Shown: positions 24,618 through 37,600 of the stretch, piece by piece
Numbering within the stretch: position 1 is the first letter of the stretch
Layout: every line of letters starts with the position of its first letter
NCBI RefSeq assembly: GCF_964204865.1
Contig: NC_135255.1
Coordinates: 12,491,135-12,555,134 of the forward strand
From: Styela clava
Taxonomy: Eukaryota; Chordata; Ascidiacea; Stolidobranchia; Styelidae
Reading direction: 5' to 3'
DNA: 64,000 nt
The notes under the pieces: generated by a model
What the model was told of the DNA's origin: nothing
Databases searched by the model: none
The model's input: the letters and a program-made list of their open reading frames with translations, nothing else
Made by a program: the position numbers and the translations under genes

Positions 24618-25612
24618 TTTGTTATCCTCGGTCCGGAATGTTCTATCTTACCACCGATCTGCTACCGTTACCTTCTATCTGTATTTGAAGTAGATATTAG
24701 GACAAATAAATTATCTTGAAGGCTGACATCGTTATTTTAGGCATCATAACGTCAAAATTCGTCCTTTATACAACTGAATTGCAAACATACAGAAGATCGT
24801 TAGCGTTATATAATCTGGCTTGGTGTAGTGAAAAACGAACTATCAAGGTTGCATTCGAGGTATTGAAACGAGTTACGGAATTAAATGAATTAAAACATAA
24901 CCCAAACATATATTTAGAAATCATTCATGGAAGAAGAAATGTTGGTTGAAACGCTACTTCGATTTATTATGCCTCACTTTTTTCATCAATGTAAACTGTA
25001 AACATGTGGTTATCTAGGATTCTAGGTCACCATCAAAAATACCCACACTAATTTCCGGAATAGCACTTTCTTAAAGTGATTCCATTGAAATGGAGAATTG
25101 ACGATTCGTCTGTTGGTGTTATGGCTCATTGACCTCTGCTATATAATCGCTGGCAAGCGGTGTTTGTCAGATATTTCATACGGTTTTCACCTTCAATACC
25201 AGTAGTTTCAAAACTCCAGAATTTTAACACTTTGAATTAGATATCTGAACCTCGGGTGTCGCTGCTCGATAACCATCTTTGGTTGAGCGACTTCCCTTCC
25301 CCAGTAAAAATGTGTGAATTATCATTTTCTTGTAACTTGTACTTGTGATATTTATTTTTACTGGTTGGAAAAAATAAACTTGACTTGACTACTGGTACTC
25401 CGACCAGAGCCATTATATAACTCTGCTCCGACGGTGTTCTGAATATACGGACCAAAGTTTTATGGGGATCAGACAGTGACTGATAACCCGTGATCATCAT
25501 AGCGGGCGATAAAATGTTTGATATCAGCAATTGTTGTGTTTCAAAGATCCTGGGATTTCCGCTCATTTTTCTTATCCCAATCCCGGGATTTCGTATTCCC
25601 AACCTTTCTTCA

Positions 25613-25770
25613 AGTCCATGCATCTGAAACGAATAACTGGCAATAATAAATTTCATACCGAACGTGACCTGGCAATCGGTTAAGAGGCCGTGGTTCACCA
25701 TACGATTAAGCAGTCTTATCGGCTCTTCTCTCCTCAGGATAAATATTTAAAGCCTATATCCTACTTTTTG
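25613..25770 (+). mobile_element. SINE tail fragment
   Basis: Matches the 3' part of the tRNA-derived SINE at 26671-27010: GAAACGAATAACTGG, then a copy of the ACCATACGATTAAGC segment, and ends with GGATAAATAT. The tRNA-like head is missing. It lies head-to-head with the next copy, forming an inverted pair. Confidence 0.6.
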
Positions 25771-25780
25771 GGGTGTTGGC

Positions 25781-26052
25781 AAATCAGGATAAGAATTCAC
25801 ATATTTATCCCGAAGGATAGGAAAGCCGATAAGACGACTCAACCATATGGCGAACCACGACCTCTCGTCCGGTTACCATTCCCTGTCGGGTATGGGATTA
25901 GTTAGGTATTTGTTTTTCAGAAGCATGGACTTGATGGTGAAGGAAGCCGTAACCGACCAGTGGTTACGTGAACCACCCTACGGCGGCGATCCCTGCGAAC
26001 CAACGTAGAGTAATTAGCGGTGCGGTGGCGAGCGTATTGCTAACGCTTGGTA
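25781..26052 (-). mobile_element. tRNA-derived SINE, minus-strand copy, box B lost
   Basis: The reverse complement of the SINE at 26671-27010, recognisable by GTTAGCAATACGCTCGCCAC near its head, CGCCGTAGGGTGGTTCACGT in the middle, and the ATTTATCC tail. The part carrying box B is deleted, so it should not be transcribable by Pol III. Confidence 0.65.
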
Positions 26053-26063
26053 GGGATCAACGA

Positions 26064-26240
26064 CGGTAGAGACGGACCGAGATTCGGATCCGGACTCGGA
26101 TTCGAGTCGAATCCACGCATTTTTTGGACTCGGATTCGATTTCGAGTCCACGTCTTTTTTAGCGTGTCTATAATCGATTCTGTTTTTACTAATTTGCGCC
26201 TATGTTTGTACTTTTACCTCTATAAATCTCAGTACATACC
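26064..26240 (-). mobile_element. Truncated copy of the 59974-61013 element
   Basis: About 175 bases match the reverse complement of the right end of the element at 59974-61013, including ATTCGGATCCGGACTCGGA-type repeats and TTCTGTTTTTACTAATTTG. Only this end is present. Confidence 0.7.
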
Positions 26241-26670
26241 ATACCTCAGGGGTGGGCCAAATCCGACCCGCTGGGTAATTCAATTTGACCCGCCTGACGT
26301 CTGGGTCAAGGGTCGGGGGAGACATATCTGTCAAATTTGGTGCCCGTTCTCTGTGGTTCCGTTGGCTGCTTATTGAGCTTTCGTATTTTAACTGTTTTTA
26401 CCTTACGGAAAAGATGGCCTCCGACGCCTTAAAAGTGTAAGTAGCACCCGCCTTATACCATTTTTTAGATATAATTTAGGTTAGTGGGTTAAAAACCTGC
26501 GATCACAGCAACTGTTATAGTTAACAAAGCATGGGCTGTTGAATGGGAATCACAATACCAATTCATTATAATAACCAGGTAATTTTTGATCATTTACAAA
26601 TTCATAGTTTGTCTCCTATGAAATTAATATAAATAACTCGTTAAATTGTATTGATCTAATTGTTATATAT

Positions 26671-27010
26671 GCTCAGCGGTGTGGCACATCGTGCTGAGCG
26701 TTAGGAATACGTTCGCCACCGCATCTCTGATTACGGTACCCATCGTGGGTTCGCAGGTTCGAATCCCATGCGGGGATGATCATGTGCGAGAGGATTGCTG
26801 GACTCCTCGCCGCCGTAGGGTGGTTCACGTAACCGCTGGTCGGTTGCGGCTTTCTCGACCTTCAGGTTCATGCTTCCGAAGACAAATAACTGGCTAACTA
26901 ATCCCATACTCAACCTGGACTGGTAACTGGGCGAGAGGCCATGGTTTGCCATATGATTAAGCCATCTTATCGCCTTTCCTCACCCCGGGATAAATATGTA
27001 AATCCTATCC
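26671..27010 (+). mobile_element. tRNA-derived SINE, near full length
   Basis: The head resembles a tRNA: a box A-like GCTCAGCGGTGTGGC at the start and a perfect box B GGTTCGAATCC at 26756-26766, about 85 bases downstream. A non-tRNA body follows (CGCCGTAGGGTGGTTCACGT) and the tail ends in GGGATAAATATGTAAATCC. Related tails occur at 25613, 25781 and 30945, showing a dispersed family. The tRNA-like part cannot form a normal cloverleaf with acceptor stem, so it is not a functional tRNA gene. Confidence 0.75.
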
Positions 27011-27143
27011 TATAGTCTATAATTTTTTTATTCTGTAATCATAAAACTTACTTTCTGATATATACCTCCACTCCTTAATTGCGGTTCATGCTGCAATGGT
27101 TAGAAACTGACTTTTTTTGACCCTTCGATTAGATTATAGTGTA

Positions 27144-27481
27144 CAGGGAGTCCTCGACTTACGACGTTGTTCCGTTCTTGAGAAGCGATGTAACCTGAAT
27201 TTTAGTCGGAACATTATACAGAACAGTACAAAAATTACTCTATACATATCGTACTGTATTGTAAAGTATGGTACAGTAATAAAATGTACAAATAATGCAA
27301 AAAAGTACGATGTAAATGAGAAAAACCAATGAGCCCAAAGCACTGATTTACTTGATCACAATTATCCAGTTTGAGGGCTTTTACATTACAGTACAGAATT
27401 CTATTTTATATTTTTTTGGAAGTGCGTTTGTAACCTCGAAACAGCGTTAAGTCGCGACCGTCGTAACCCGAGGACTCCCTG
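27144..27481. mobile_element. pogo/Tigger-like MITE
   Basis: A 338-bp element with near-perfect terminal inverted repeats of about 23 bases: it starts CAGGGAGTCCTCGACTTACG and ends with the complement (CCGAGGACTCCCTG). TA dinucleotides flank it at 27142-27143 and 27482-27483. Size, TA target and the CAGGGAGTCCTCG end are typical of non-autonomous pogo-group mariner elements. No transposase frame. Confidence 0.85.
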
Positions 27482-28673
27482 TACTTGTGTATATTATGTT
27501 TTTTTTGCGGGATCAACCAATATCTTGGTCTATGCTGCCAAATTAATCCACTGTTTTATATATATATCATGTCTTATCATTTATCATTCTGCAAACATTT
27601 ATAATCATTTTCTGATATCCCACGTATATACAACATTAGGTTTGGTGCTATGCCATCCTAGTAGCCCAAAACTCCTCTGCTAGGTGGCTCTTTAAATTTT
27701 ATGATTCTGCTTGATATAATACAATTACATTTTTAATTACCAAGAAGCGATTGTTCATGGATTGTGCGATGGATCATTTGATTAACTATGAGTGTGAATA
27801 ATATTTATCGATATGCAATAAATTGATAAATTTGGAAATTTTTGATACTCCTACTACCAAAGTTTACGCTTGGAGTATACTATGAATTATTGCAAGAATT
27901 GAAAGGGTTTCTGGATTATTGTAATTGTCTCATCTTTGTCAAAAGTACTCTAATAAATCTATCAATCATCATATCTGCTTTCATTTGCATATGTCTATTT
28001 CTGTACTATTCTAGTAATATTTTTTTTATAGTGTTAAAATGATGTACTGATCGATTCTCAGTCAGAATCAAGCATCTATTTCGGAAAGGCACTCGTCTTT
28101 TTCTACCATTAAATTAATTAAAAAAAAAAAAAACTAATTTATGTTACTGTTATAAATATGTCATTTTTAGAAAGAATTCCCAATCCTGACCAGACTAACC
28201 CAAATTAATCCTCATTCTAATCAGATTACGTTTTGTAAATAGTTTTCTATAAACTTAAAGAGTTCAATAAAAAAAAAAACTGTCAATTTATGTATTTATT
28301 CATGTGTTGTGTTGGGTGGTAACTGACTCAGATGATGTAAATGGTCGTATTGTTACCTCCCAGTCATACCGAAAACTTTTGTTTCACTTATTTTGTTATC
28401 ATTATATTTTATTATTATGTATTTTCTGGTTGACGAAATAATAAATTCTTTCTCTCTCTCTCTCTACTGAACTACAGAATTAGCACTCTCATGTGAGGGT
28501 TGCCAGTATGCTGAATGCTGATCCATACCTGCTGTTATGTGATACCATATTACATAACAGTACTGCAGTATAAATCATTCTATGAACATACAAATTTATT
28601 TTTATTACTAGTCTGTTTTAGTATTTAGATCATTACATACTTATATTATACAAATCTGAATTTTCTTTTTCAG

Positions 28674-31600
28674 AATGGTTTGTGGAGATGCCGAAGGAAA
28701 GATTGAAGTTGTTTTTAACAGAATTGAGAAACTGATGAAGAAAGGGTCTCGATTTGATGTAACTATTTATAAATTTGACATAAATTTTAAATTCCGAACT
28801 CTGTTTATTCATGCTACTTTGAGGGTTTATTTGTAACCATTACCGTACTGAAAAGATGCAGTATGATACTAGGCTATACGTTTCCTGATTTGATGAATTA
28901 ATGTAACTAATTGTGGTACATTCCTATTTCAGCCTGGAGACGCTTCTCTATATGGTTTAGTGAATCTAATTGATCTAAGTGAGAATCAGCTGTAAAAGTT
29001 GGACTAAAATGCTATATTGGTTGCCATTGCCAACATAGAGACTTAGAGAGTGTGTAGTTTACACTAATAGGATACTTACCAGGTCCCTAATGAGTCATTT
29101 GTAACTGGATTCAAGCGTTTTTAATAAAAGTGGCATCATCAAAATTAGTGAAATTTGAATATCTCTTCAGATACTGTTCGCAGTGGGGGATTTCTTTGCA
29201 GAAGAAATGCCTGACAGTTGGTTGTCGTATAGAAATGGGACAAAGAAACCACCGATTCCAACTTATATTTTGGGTCCAAATTCATCTGAACATCTCAAAC
29301 ATTATGGAGGAGGAGATGAAGATGGTTTTGACATTGGAGAAAATATCACTTATCTAGGTATTTGCAATTAGGTCCAAATCGAAGAAATGTTACTTATTCA
29401 CAATAAGTTGCGATGTGGAGGAATTTTCGCAGGTTGATTTTGATACCTTTACTTTTATAAATGAAGTTTATCTTTTGTTATGCCTGATCATAAATGAAGT
29501 AGCCTATTTGCAGAACGATTTACTGAAAATTTTTATAATCATTTGCATATACTGTAATGAAATGGTTTTGGAATCTATTATGTTTTTGGCAGTAAGGGAC
29601 ATTTGGTAATTAAACTCGGTCAGAGAAGTAGTTTATCGAGTATTTACATGTGCCCGAGATTTTTATTTTATTATTTTACCATTGCTGTAAGATTGTCATC
29701 TTTGTGAAGTTTTTTTTATAATAGAATATAAATAGATGAGTTACATGAAGCAAAGGTTATTAATTGCTTAGTTTGTGCAAGCAATACCCATGTACTGAAA
29801 TACCAATAGTTTTATGATAGTGATTCTTTTGGTTTTAAATTCGGACTGTTGATTTCTTAAGGACTTTTCAATACAAATAGTTTTGCATAATGACTTAGAC
29901 TTTTTTTGGTTGAGAAATAAATTTGATGGCAAACCATCATTATAGTGATCGTATAGTAAACAATCCCTTGTTCAGTTGGTAATACCTGTTTTGATAGAAA
30001 GATAGTTGTAAAAAAAGTTTTAGCAATGAAACATACTATATTGCGGAAAGCAATATTCTGTCAAGAGAACTTCAGTTGCAAACCCATTTGTATTGTTATA
30101 CAGGTCGAAAAGGTGTCTTCACAACATCAGGTGGATTGAAGGTTGTTTATCTCAGCGGACTTGAATCTCCATCAGGAAGCACACCTGCTCCTAAACATTG
30201 CTTTTCAGAAGCTGATATCAAATCTCTTGTAACATCAGTCACTAATGCTGGATCTAAAAATTTTGTAGGCGTTGATCTACTGTTGACTTCTCAATGGCCA
30301 AAAGCAGTCTGCACTTATGGGAATGCACCTGTGAGTATATTTGACTGATTAACAGGATATATCCCATATCATGACAATGGAAAATTTCTAACATTGGGAT
30401 TCTCAATGATTCTTCCATTATCCGATACCATATAATTGCTATTTTTTTTATTAGGGTTGTATCTTTTGAGGTTTGTTTCCACTTCACGGGTCTCTAATCT
30501 GTACTTATATTTTTGTGGATTTTCTTGACTCTGCTACTCAGGAAATCACATAGTTTCATTTTGAAAACCAAGACTGTTTCTGTGTTTTATATTTTTGTTA
30601 AATTGTGCATTTTTTTCATAATTACAGAGTGATGATAAATGTCTGAAATGTGGATCCATATTAATATCTCAGCTGGCTAGTGCAATCAGACCAAGGTCAG
30701 TGTGATTAATTTCATTTCCACATCCATCTGTACAGCATGTAACATATCCAGGATCACTGCTGAGTGGCAGAATTCTCTCAAATTTCTTTTAATAATCAAT
30801 TGTAATGATTATTTCCATACTGAGGGGAAATTTATTGAAAAATGTAATGAAATTTCTCATGTAATGAGTGAAGTGAATCACCTCATAAAAAGGTGAACCA
30901 GAATTTCAAATATCAGAGCAAGTGATCCCAATTTACTACTTGTACCGACGATAGCCCGAGTTCATGCATCTGAAACGAATAACTGGTTCACTATACCTAT
31001 ACCCAACATGGACTGGTAATCTAACTAGAAGCTGTGGTTTGGCATAAGCTTACATTGCCTTAACCCTCTTCCCCTGGCATAAATATGAAATTCTACCCTA
31101 TCTTATCTTATTTTACTGGATACTGAAATAATATCTGACGTAAAATTTTGCAAGTAATCCATTAAATTAGATACACGATGCAGCAATTTTGTATTATTGC
31201 TATCTATACATTCCAGAGTAAGAATGTTACAATTCTGCAATTTTGGCTTGTGATTGTCAGCGTTCTTCATCTGTTATTTGAAGATGAATATTTAAATATG
31301 AAAAATTATTCAAAGATCAATTTTTCTACAGATATCATTTCTCAGCATTGGAAAAGATTCATTATGAACGACTTCCATACAGAAATCATGTTGTTTTATC
31401 AGATTCAACAAGGCATACAACTAGGTTTATATCACTGGCCCCTGTGGGTAATGCTGATAAACAGAAGGTAGGTTGATTAGAAGTGATTGCATGGAATGCA
31501 GTTCTCTGAAGAGAGTCTAAAAAGCTGTTGACAATATGTATAGAGCGATTATTTATTACACATCATGACATGACCTTTCCACTCAATAGCCAGTTTGATG

Positions 31601-34600
31601 CTTTGTTCTTGGGAGTTTGAGTCATTTTTGAATGGTTCAGTCCAGGGGTGTGCAACCTTTATTACAGAAGGGTCAGATACAAGCAACATTGATAGGTGAA
31701 GTTGCAGGCCGCACCTTTATTTAAGATAGATAGCCTTTAAAGTAGTTGCAGGCACAAAAAATCGTTTTTTTTTGTTATTGATCTTAGTTATTGTTGCAGA
31801 AATGGGGAGTAAAAAAAGAAAAAAATTTCTAAGGAAAACTGATATTCAAATTTATTGTTACATCGACTTTAAACGAATTCAGTGAGAACCACGCAAAGGG
31901 ATTGGAGTTGCTCGAACGTACCAGATTAACCAAACTAAAAACTCGTTTCGCGGGCAGTTCATTTAAGATTGACACTTCTCTACGGGCTGTACAATTGTTC
32001 TTATGGCCTACAGGCCTAGTTTGCACACCCCTAGTTTAGGCACTTGTGGTGTAAATTTGAATGGTTTAAGTTATTTATATATCACTTTTGCTTTGGAATT
32101 GTGACATATCTTGCAGTAGACTAAAAGTAAGTCAACTGTGGCATCTTGTTTCTTCAATTTGTCAGTTGATTCAATGACTATCTTTAATCATGTGTAAGCT
32201 GTGTGGAACTTTACAGAATAATATCCAATTTTTTTCAGTATCTTTATGCCTTCACTATCACACCAATGACCAAAATCGACCAATCAGAGTTGCTAAAAAT
32301 GCCTGCTGATGCCACTGAATGTCCTTATTTTAAAAGATCAAAACAAGATGATGGGAAAAGTATTGCACAAATGTCAACAGAATCATTTTTGCAAGATACA
32401 GATGTAAGAGTAACTTTTTGTACATGCATCATTTTTCAAAACCCAGTAATAGATAATATGTAAGTTTGGTACATCTGAAACATAGAAGTTATTGGAGAAT
32501 ATCTACTTTGGAAAAAGCTTTTTCAATGATTGTTTAGAACCAGAAATAAAGATTAGTGGAAAGTAGTTAGTCCCAGGTCTTGACTTGCCTCTCTACACAA
32601 TTATTACTAATCCCATGACATATTCTACATCCATGTCTTCCAATAGGTTATCTGGACGTTGAATCAGGGCTGGGGAGCTGGTTCGAAATCATGATGGCTC
32701 CGGCTCCAGCTCCGGAGTCGCAGTGCATTCAATCTTTAGCTCCAACTCCGGCTCCGGAGCTTCATTTTTTTATGCCGGAGCTGGCTCCAGCTCCGGCTCC
32801 ATAGCCATTAACAGTAGTGCAGCCCAATAACGCATTTTGCTAATTGTTTTCTAAGTGTGGCATGTTATTTAGGCTGTAAACACCCTTCAAGTCGGTGTCA
32901 TGATAATTCCTTTTTGTTCCTGCATGTAACTTGTGAATCCACTGAGAGTTATTATATGCTGTATTTTTATATGCGAATCGGTATACCCAGCATATAAGGG
33001 TTTTACATATAACCGCAAAATAAGACGGGAAGGAAAATAGGCTTCTGGAATGGTCGCAGCGTTTGCGCATTCGGTAAAATACCTCATAATGACTTTTTCT
33101 ACCACATAATATTTAACCCATAATAACTGTCTTTTTATTTTAATTTAATTGTGTTCAACATAACTGGCAATCATGCGGCCAAATAAAATCTGTCGTGGGC
33201 CATTTTAAAGCAAAACTTATGGTGTTTTCTGTTTTATTCTTAGTATTTTATAATGTCGCTTTTTAATCAGGAAAATTTGGTTTGCGTATTGACTTCTTTA
33301 TTTATCTTAGAATTTCATCACCGATGATTATGTATAAATAACTCGTTTTCTCACAAATATGGTGCGTGACACAAAACATATGTCTTGAGAAATTGTGATT
33401 AAGGGGAAAATAAACACTGAAATAAGAGATGTTATGGCCTAATGTTTATGGCGCCGAAAACAATTGACGCTTTTCACGAAATGCAACGCACATGTGATAG
33501 TAACGGCAATAGCCCTTCAACTCGTGATAATTTAAACTGGCCTGACGGGGAGGCAGTATTTTATGGTACAAATTGAATAAGCAGACCCAAAACAATGGAA
33601 ATTACCATCGTCACCCAATTAGATGCCGTCCCCCTCTCCCAAATCAGGCCAAAAGTTGGTTCTAGAATCGAGGCGTTTTCATAGTTATCAGCGATGAGAT
33701 GTTAAAGATAAATAGAGAAGTCAATTCGCAAGCCGAATTTCCACATTGGAGAGTTATTATAAGATACTAAAATGAAACGGAAAACACTATAATCTTTGTT
33801 CTAGGAGACTCCCAACAGCTAAAAAAAAATGCCTTGTTAATCTCATTATTTTTTTTGCCTACGACATATTATTTACCGGTAGACTTTTGAAAATTATACA
33901 GTCACTAAAATAAATCTAAACGCAATCAATCTTACTCGCGATATACTTTTTATATATTCAAAAAATAACAACGGAAATTGATGAGACTTTTCTCCAGAAC
34001 ATGCTATGTTATGGATCAAAACAAGATATACCGTAATGGGGCACTTTGCCATACATTTTGATGATAGGTGACTGCTGCGGTGCATTTTGGAGTAGTTAAA
34101 CATTTCTTTTGTCGTAAAACGACTCAATCTCGAGATACGTTGAACAGAATTGAAGACATTTGAAATGGATTGGATATTCAACGCCACGAAAAAATCATAA
34201 TATGTTACATGGAAATTCCAAAATTACTTCTTCGAAAATCCCTGGCCATTAGGGTTTTTGAGCTTGACCGCAATCATGAAAAATTGCAGCTTAGTGAAAA
34301 TGAGAATCAAAATTTTGGCAAAAGCGAACCGCTTCAAATTTTGATACTAAACTTTCAAACATACAGAATCACTGGAAACTTTTTAAAATGAATTATAAGC
34401 TGGAAAGAAAAGATTTTATCATTTGTAACGCTATCAGAAAAAAATTATAAATTTGAAAAACAAAAAATGAGATATTTAGGAGCTGGAGCCTGGAGCCACT
34501 AAATTTTTGGTAGCTCCAGCTCCGGCTCCAGCTCCATCTGTTATGAAAAGCTTGGCTCCAACTCCGACTCCGGCTCCATCAAAATGTAACGGCTCCATGG

Positions 34601-37600
34601 CTCCAGGCTCCGACTCCAGCTCCGGCTCCCCAGCCCTGCGTTGAATAATATTGAAAAGCATTTTTCATTTTAAATATTAACTTCTTTTTTTTAAATTCAG
34701 GAATCTGCCCAATTTAGGTGGAACATTAACAAGTCAAATAGTCCTGGTCTACATAGAAAAAGAAAGTCTGATTTCAATAAAAATGCCAAACGAGGAAAAA
34801 CAGAAAGGCCACGTAAGTCGGATTTGCCTATCTCACTAATCTAGGAATAAAATAAAAATATTTATCCTAATTTGCACTCTTCTGTTACAGAGGATTGGAA
34901 ATGTTGGTTTTGTCTGGCGGGTGAAAAAGTTGAAAAACATCTTGTTGCTAGTGTTGGCAATCAGGTATTTTCATTTTACATCTCAATTTCGTTTTTACTA
35001 TTCATCTTTTGACTTTTGATGTTCTATTTAAGGCTCCATATAAGTGAACATAATCAGCTTGCAGTGACTGAAGTTTATCTTTTTGATTAATTGAGTTTAG
35101 GTAACTTTCCTTTTTCTAGAAAAAAACCTGAGTTATCAATGTTGTTAATGATCAAACAAAGATTTCACAAATTTCATCATTCAGCAATAAAAATTCAACT
35201 GCCTGTTAGATTATCCGTAACTAAAACTAAGGTTTTACAGAATAAACTAGAAATTAATGGTAATTGTAATAGCATGACAAAGTTGTTAAAATATAACACA
35301 TTTCTAACAACATATATTTTGAATTTTCTTCTAAGTAAATTCTCTGATTAATGGCATCTCATATCTATTACCGCTACGGTGCCATATACGTTTGGTTATT
35401 ATGTGCAGGATAGATTATGTGATTGTATTCATAGAATGTATGTAATGATAGTAGACGTCAAGATATGCTAATGTACTGAATTCCATTTCAAATTTATTCC
35501 AGACTTATTTGGCAATGGCGAAAGGTGGAATTGTGGAAGATCATATTATGATATTGCCAATAGCACATCATCAATCATCACTTGATTTACCAGATGATAC
35601 AGAGTTAGAATGTACTGCTTACAAATTATCTTTGAAAAAAGCTTTGAAAGATGTTGGCAAGAAATGTGTCTTCTTTGAAAGAAATTATAGAACTGATCAT
35701 ATGCAAATACAGGTAGAATATCACGACTGTATGTTGTAATAATATGAAAGTTCTGCCTCACTCACTGCAGAGCCTTGTTCAGAGTGAAGATGAAAAATCG
35801 TCCCTTAAATTAAGACTTCAATAGAATCAGTGGTTCTCGTGCAGAGCCTTATTCAGAGTGAAGATGTAAAATCGTCTCTTAAATTAAAACAGACTTGCGG
35901 CCTTCGTTATCCAAAAGATTTTAAACTCTAGTGTACAGTGGTCCCAAACCCTTTTGATAGAGTGGAACCCCAATGAAACAGTCAAGGGCTTGAGGAATCC
36001 CCTTGTAATAGTTTGATTGTCTTGTCTATAAATATATATAAAAGCAAATCCAATACTGGCAAAACAATTTTTTGGTGTAGAAGGTTCAATAATAGTGGCA
36101 ATTGGCAAACTTGTGTCATTTGATTATATTTACACAATTTACATGTATTAATATAGACGCTAAGTATTTAACCCTGGTTTTCAAATACTGCTTTACTACG
36201 ATGTCTATTCCACTGTTTTATATCTATATTTCGGTCTTAATATGTATTTCCATATTCCAGGTTGTTCCTGTTCCTGATTCAATATCGTCAACTCAAATCA
36301 AGAATGCATTTATCAAGCTTGGTCAACAGCATACTGACAGACAGGGAAAACCACAACCACTAGAAATTGCTGAGATACCAAAGAATACAGAACTAAAACA
36401 GGTATTTTGCATCGGTTATTTTCCATATTGTTATTACAGTTTTTGCGGAGTATTACATTATCCTGGATTCAGATTTGGGTTGTTTATGTGATTAGATTAC
36501 AACGACACTATTTTAAGAATACAGTAATTTGAAAAATGAATGTATAACAGATACGATTCTTCCATCGTGACATGGCCTTGTTAGGTTGGGTCTCACTCTC
36601 ACAACTCATTCATTTTTACTTTCAAAATATTTTAGGAAAAAAATCTTACTGAAATCTCACCTTTTGTGAGGAAAACTCATCTAACAATGTAACATATTTT
36701 ATGGTCCTTACGAAAATAATTTACAGTAATTAACTATGGATGCCTGGTATGTGAATCATGGAGTATGCCTTCATGACTATCTTTGTGACTATACCGTATT
36801 TGCTCGTTTTATAGCCCGGGCCCATATTTTTTCAACCAACTCACTAACCGGGCCCTTATTCAAACTGGCCCTTATTCAAGCACGGGCGCTTGTTATTTTC
36901 GATCGTTACAATAATTAATATATTGTTATTTCCAGTTCTTAAGTATGATTTAAACAAGAAAAACGAAAATTTTGACTTTTTCTACGCACCACAGGTACAA
37001 ATCCGCAAAAGAAGAAAAGTTTTGCGACGGCCTATCAATATTGAAATGGCGCACTTGGGCGACGCGATGCCCAGTTTGAGAACCACGGTGTTACGTAATC
37101 AATTGGACGCCTAAGGCGTGAGTGTTATCTACCGACGCTTAAAATTCAACAGCGTTGTGACAAAAGCGCTTCTTATTTCCTATTGTTCTCTACCACTGAA
37201 AAATCAGCTTTTATTTACATCGGGCGGGTATTCAAGCACCAGCCCTTATTTATTTTTATGTTCTGTTCACACGGGCGGCTATTCAAACGGGCCCTTAATC
37301 AAGATCAGGCGGTAAAACGAGCATATACGGTATGTGGAGCTCATAGCAATAGCAATTAAAAACAAATTAATCATTTTCCAGATTCTGTCAGCTTCACAAC
37401 CATTCTTTCATGTTGAACTCCCAGATGGTACAAGATTGTTGCATACAATAAAAGCATTCTTTCCACTGCAGTTTGGGAGGTAATTTTCCACTGAAATCTG
37501 ACTTCGAAGCAAAAAACTAGTTTAAATATGCAATCACATTAAAATAGACAGTCTCTGAGTAGAGGACTTGAGAGCGGAAATTTAAACCAAGTTTTTGCTA

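Larger units (their letters stand above)
24618..28673. other. Repeat-rich intergenic region between CUB array and CWF19L1
   Basis: No convincing gene. It contains several SINE copies (25613-27010), a truncated copy of the 59974-61013 element (26064-26240) and a pogo-like MITE (27144-27481). The 154-codon minus-strand frame at 25237-25701 overlaps SINE tail and other low-complexity repeat sequence. A first coding or 5' UTR exon of CWF19L1 may be hidden near the right end. Confidence 0.55.

Noticed and set aside
25237-25701. 154-codon minus-strand frame
   Set aside because: Overlaps SINE tail and other repeated sequence, with no recognisable domain.
26671-26780. Possible tRNA gene
   Set aside because: Box B is perfect, but the sequence cannot form an acceptor stem at the right distance and continues into a SINE body found elsewhere in the window.
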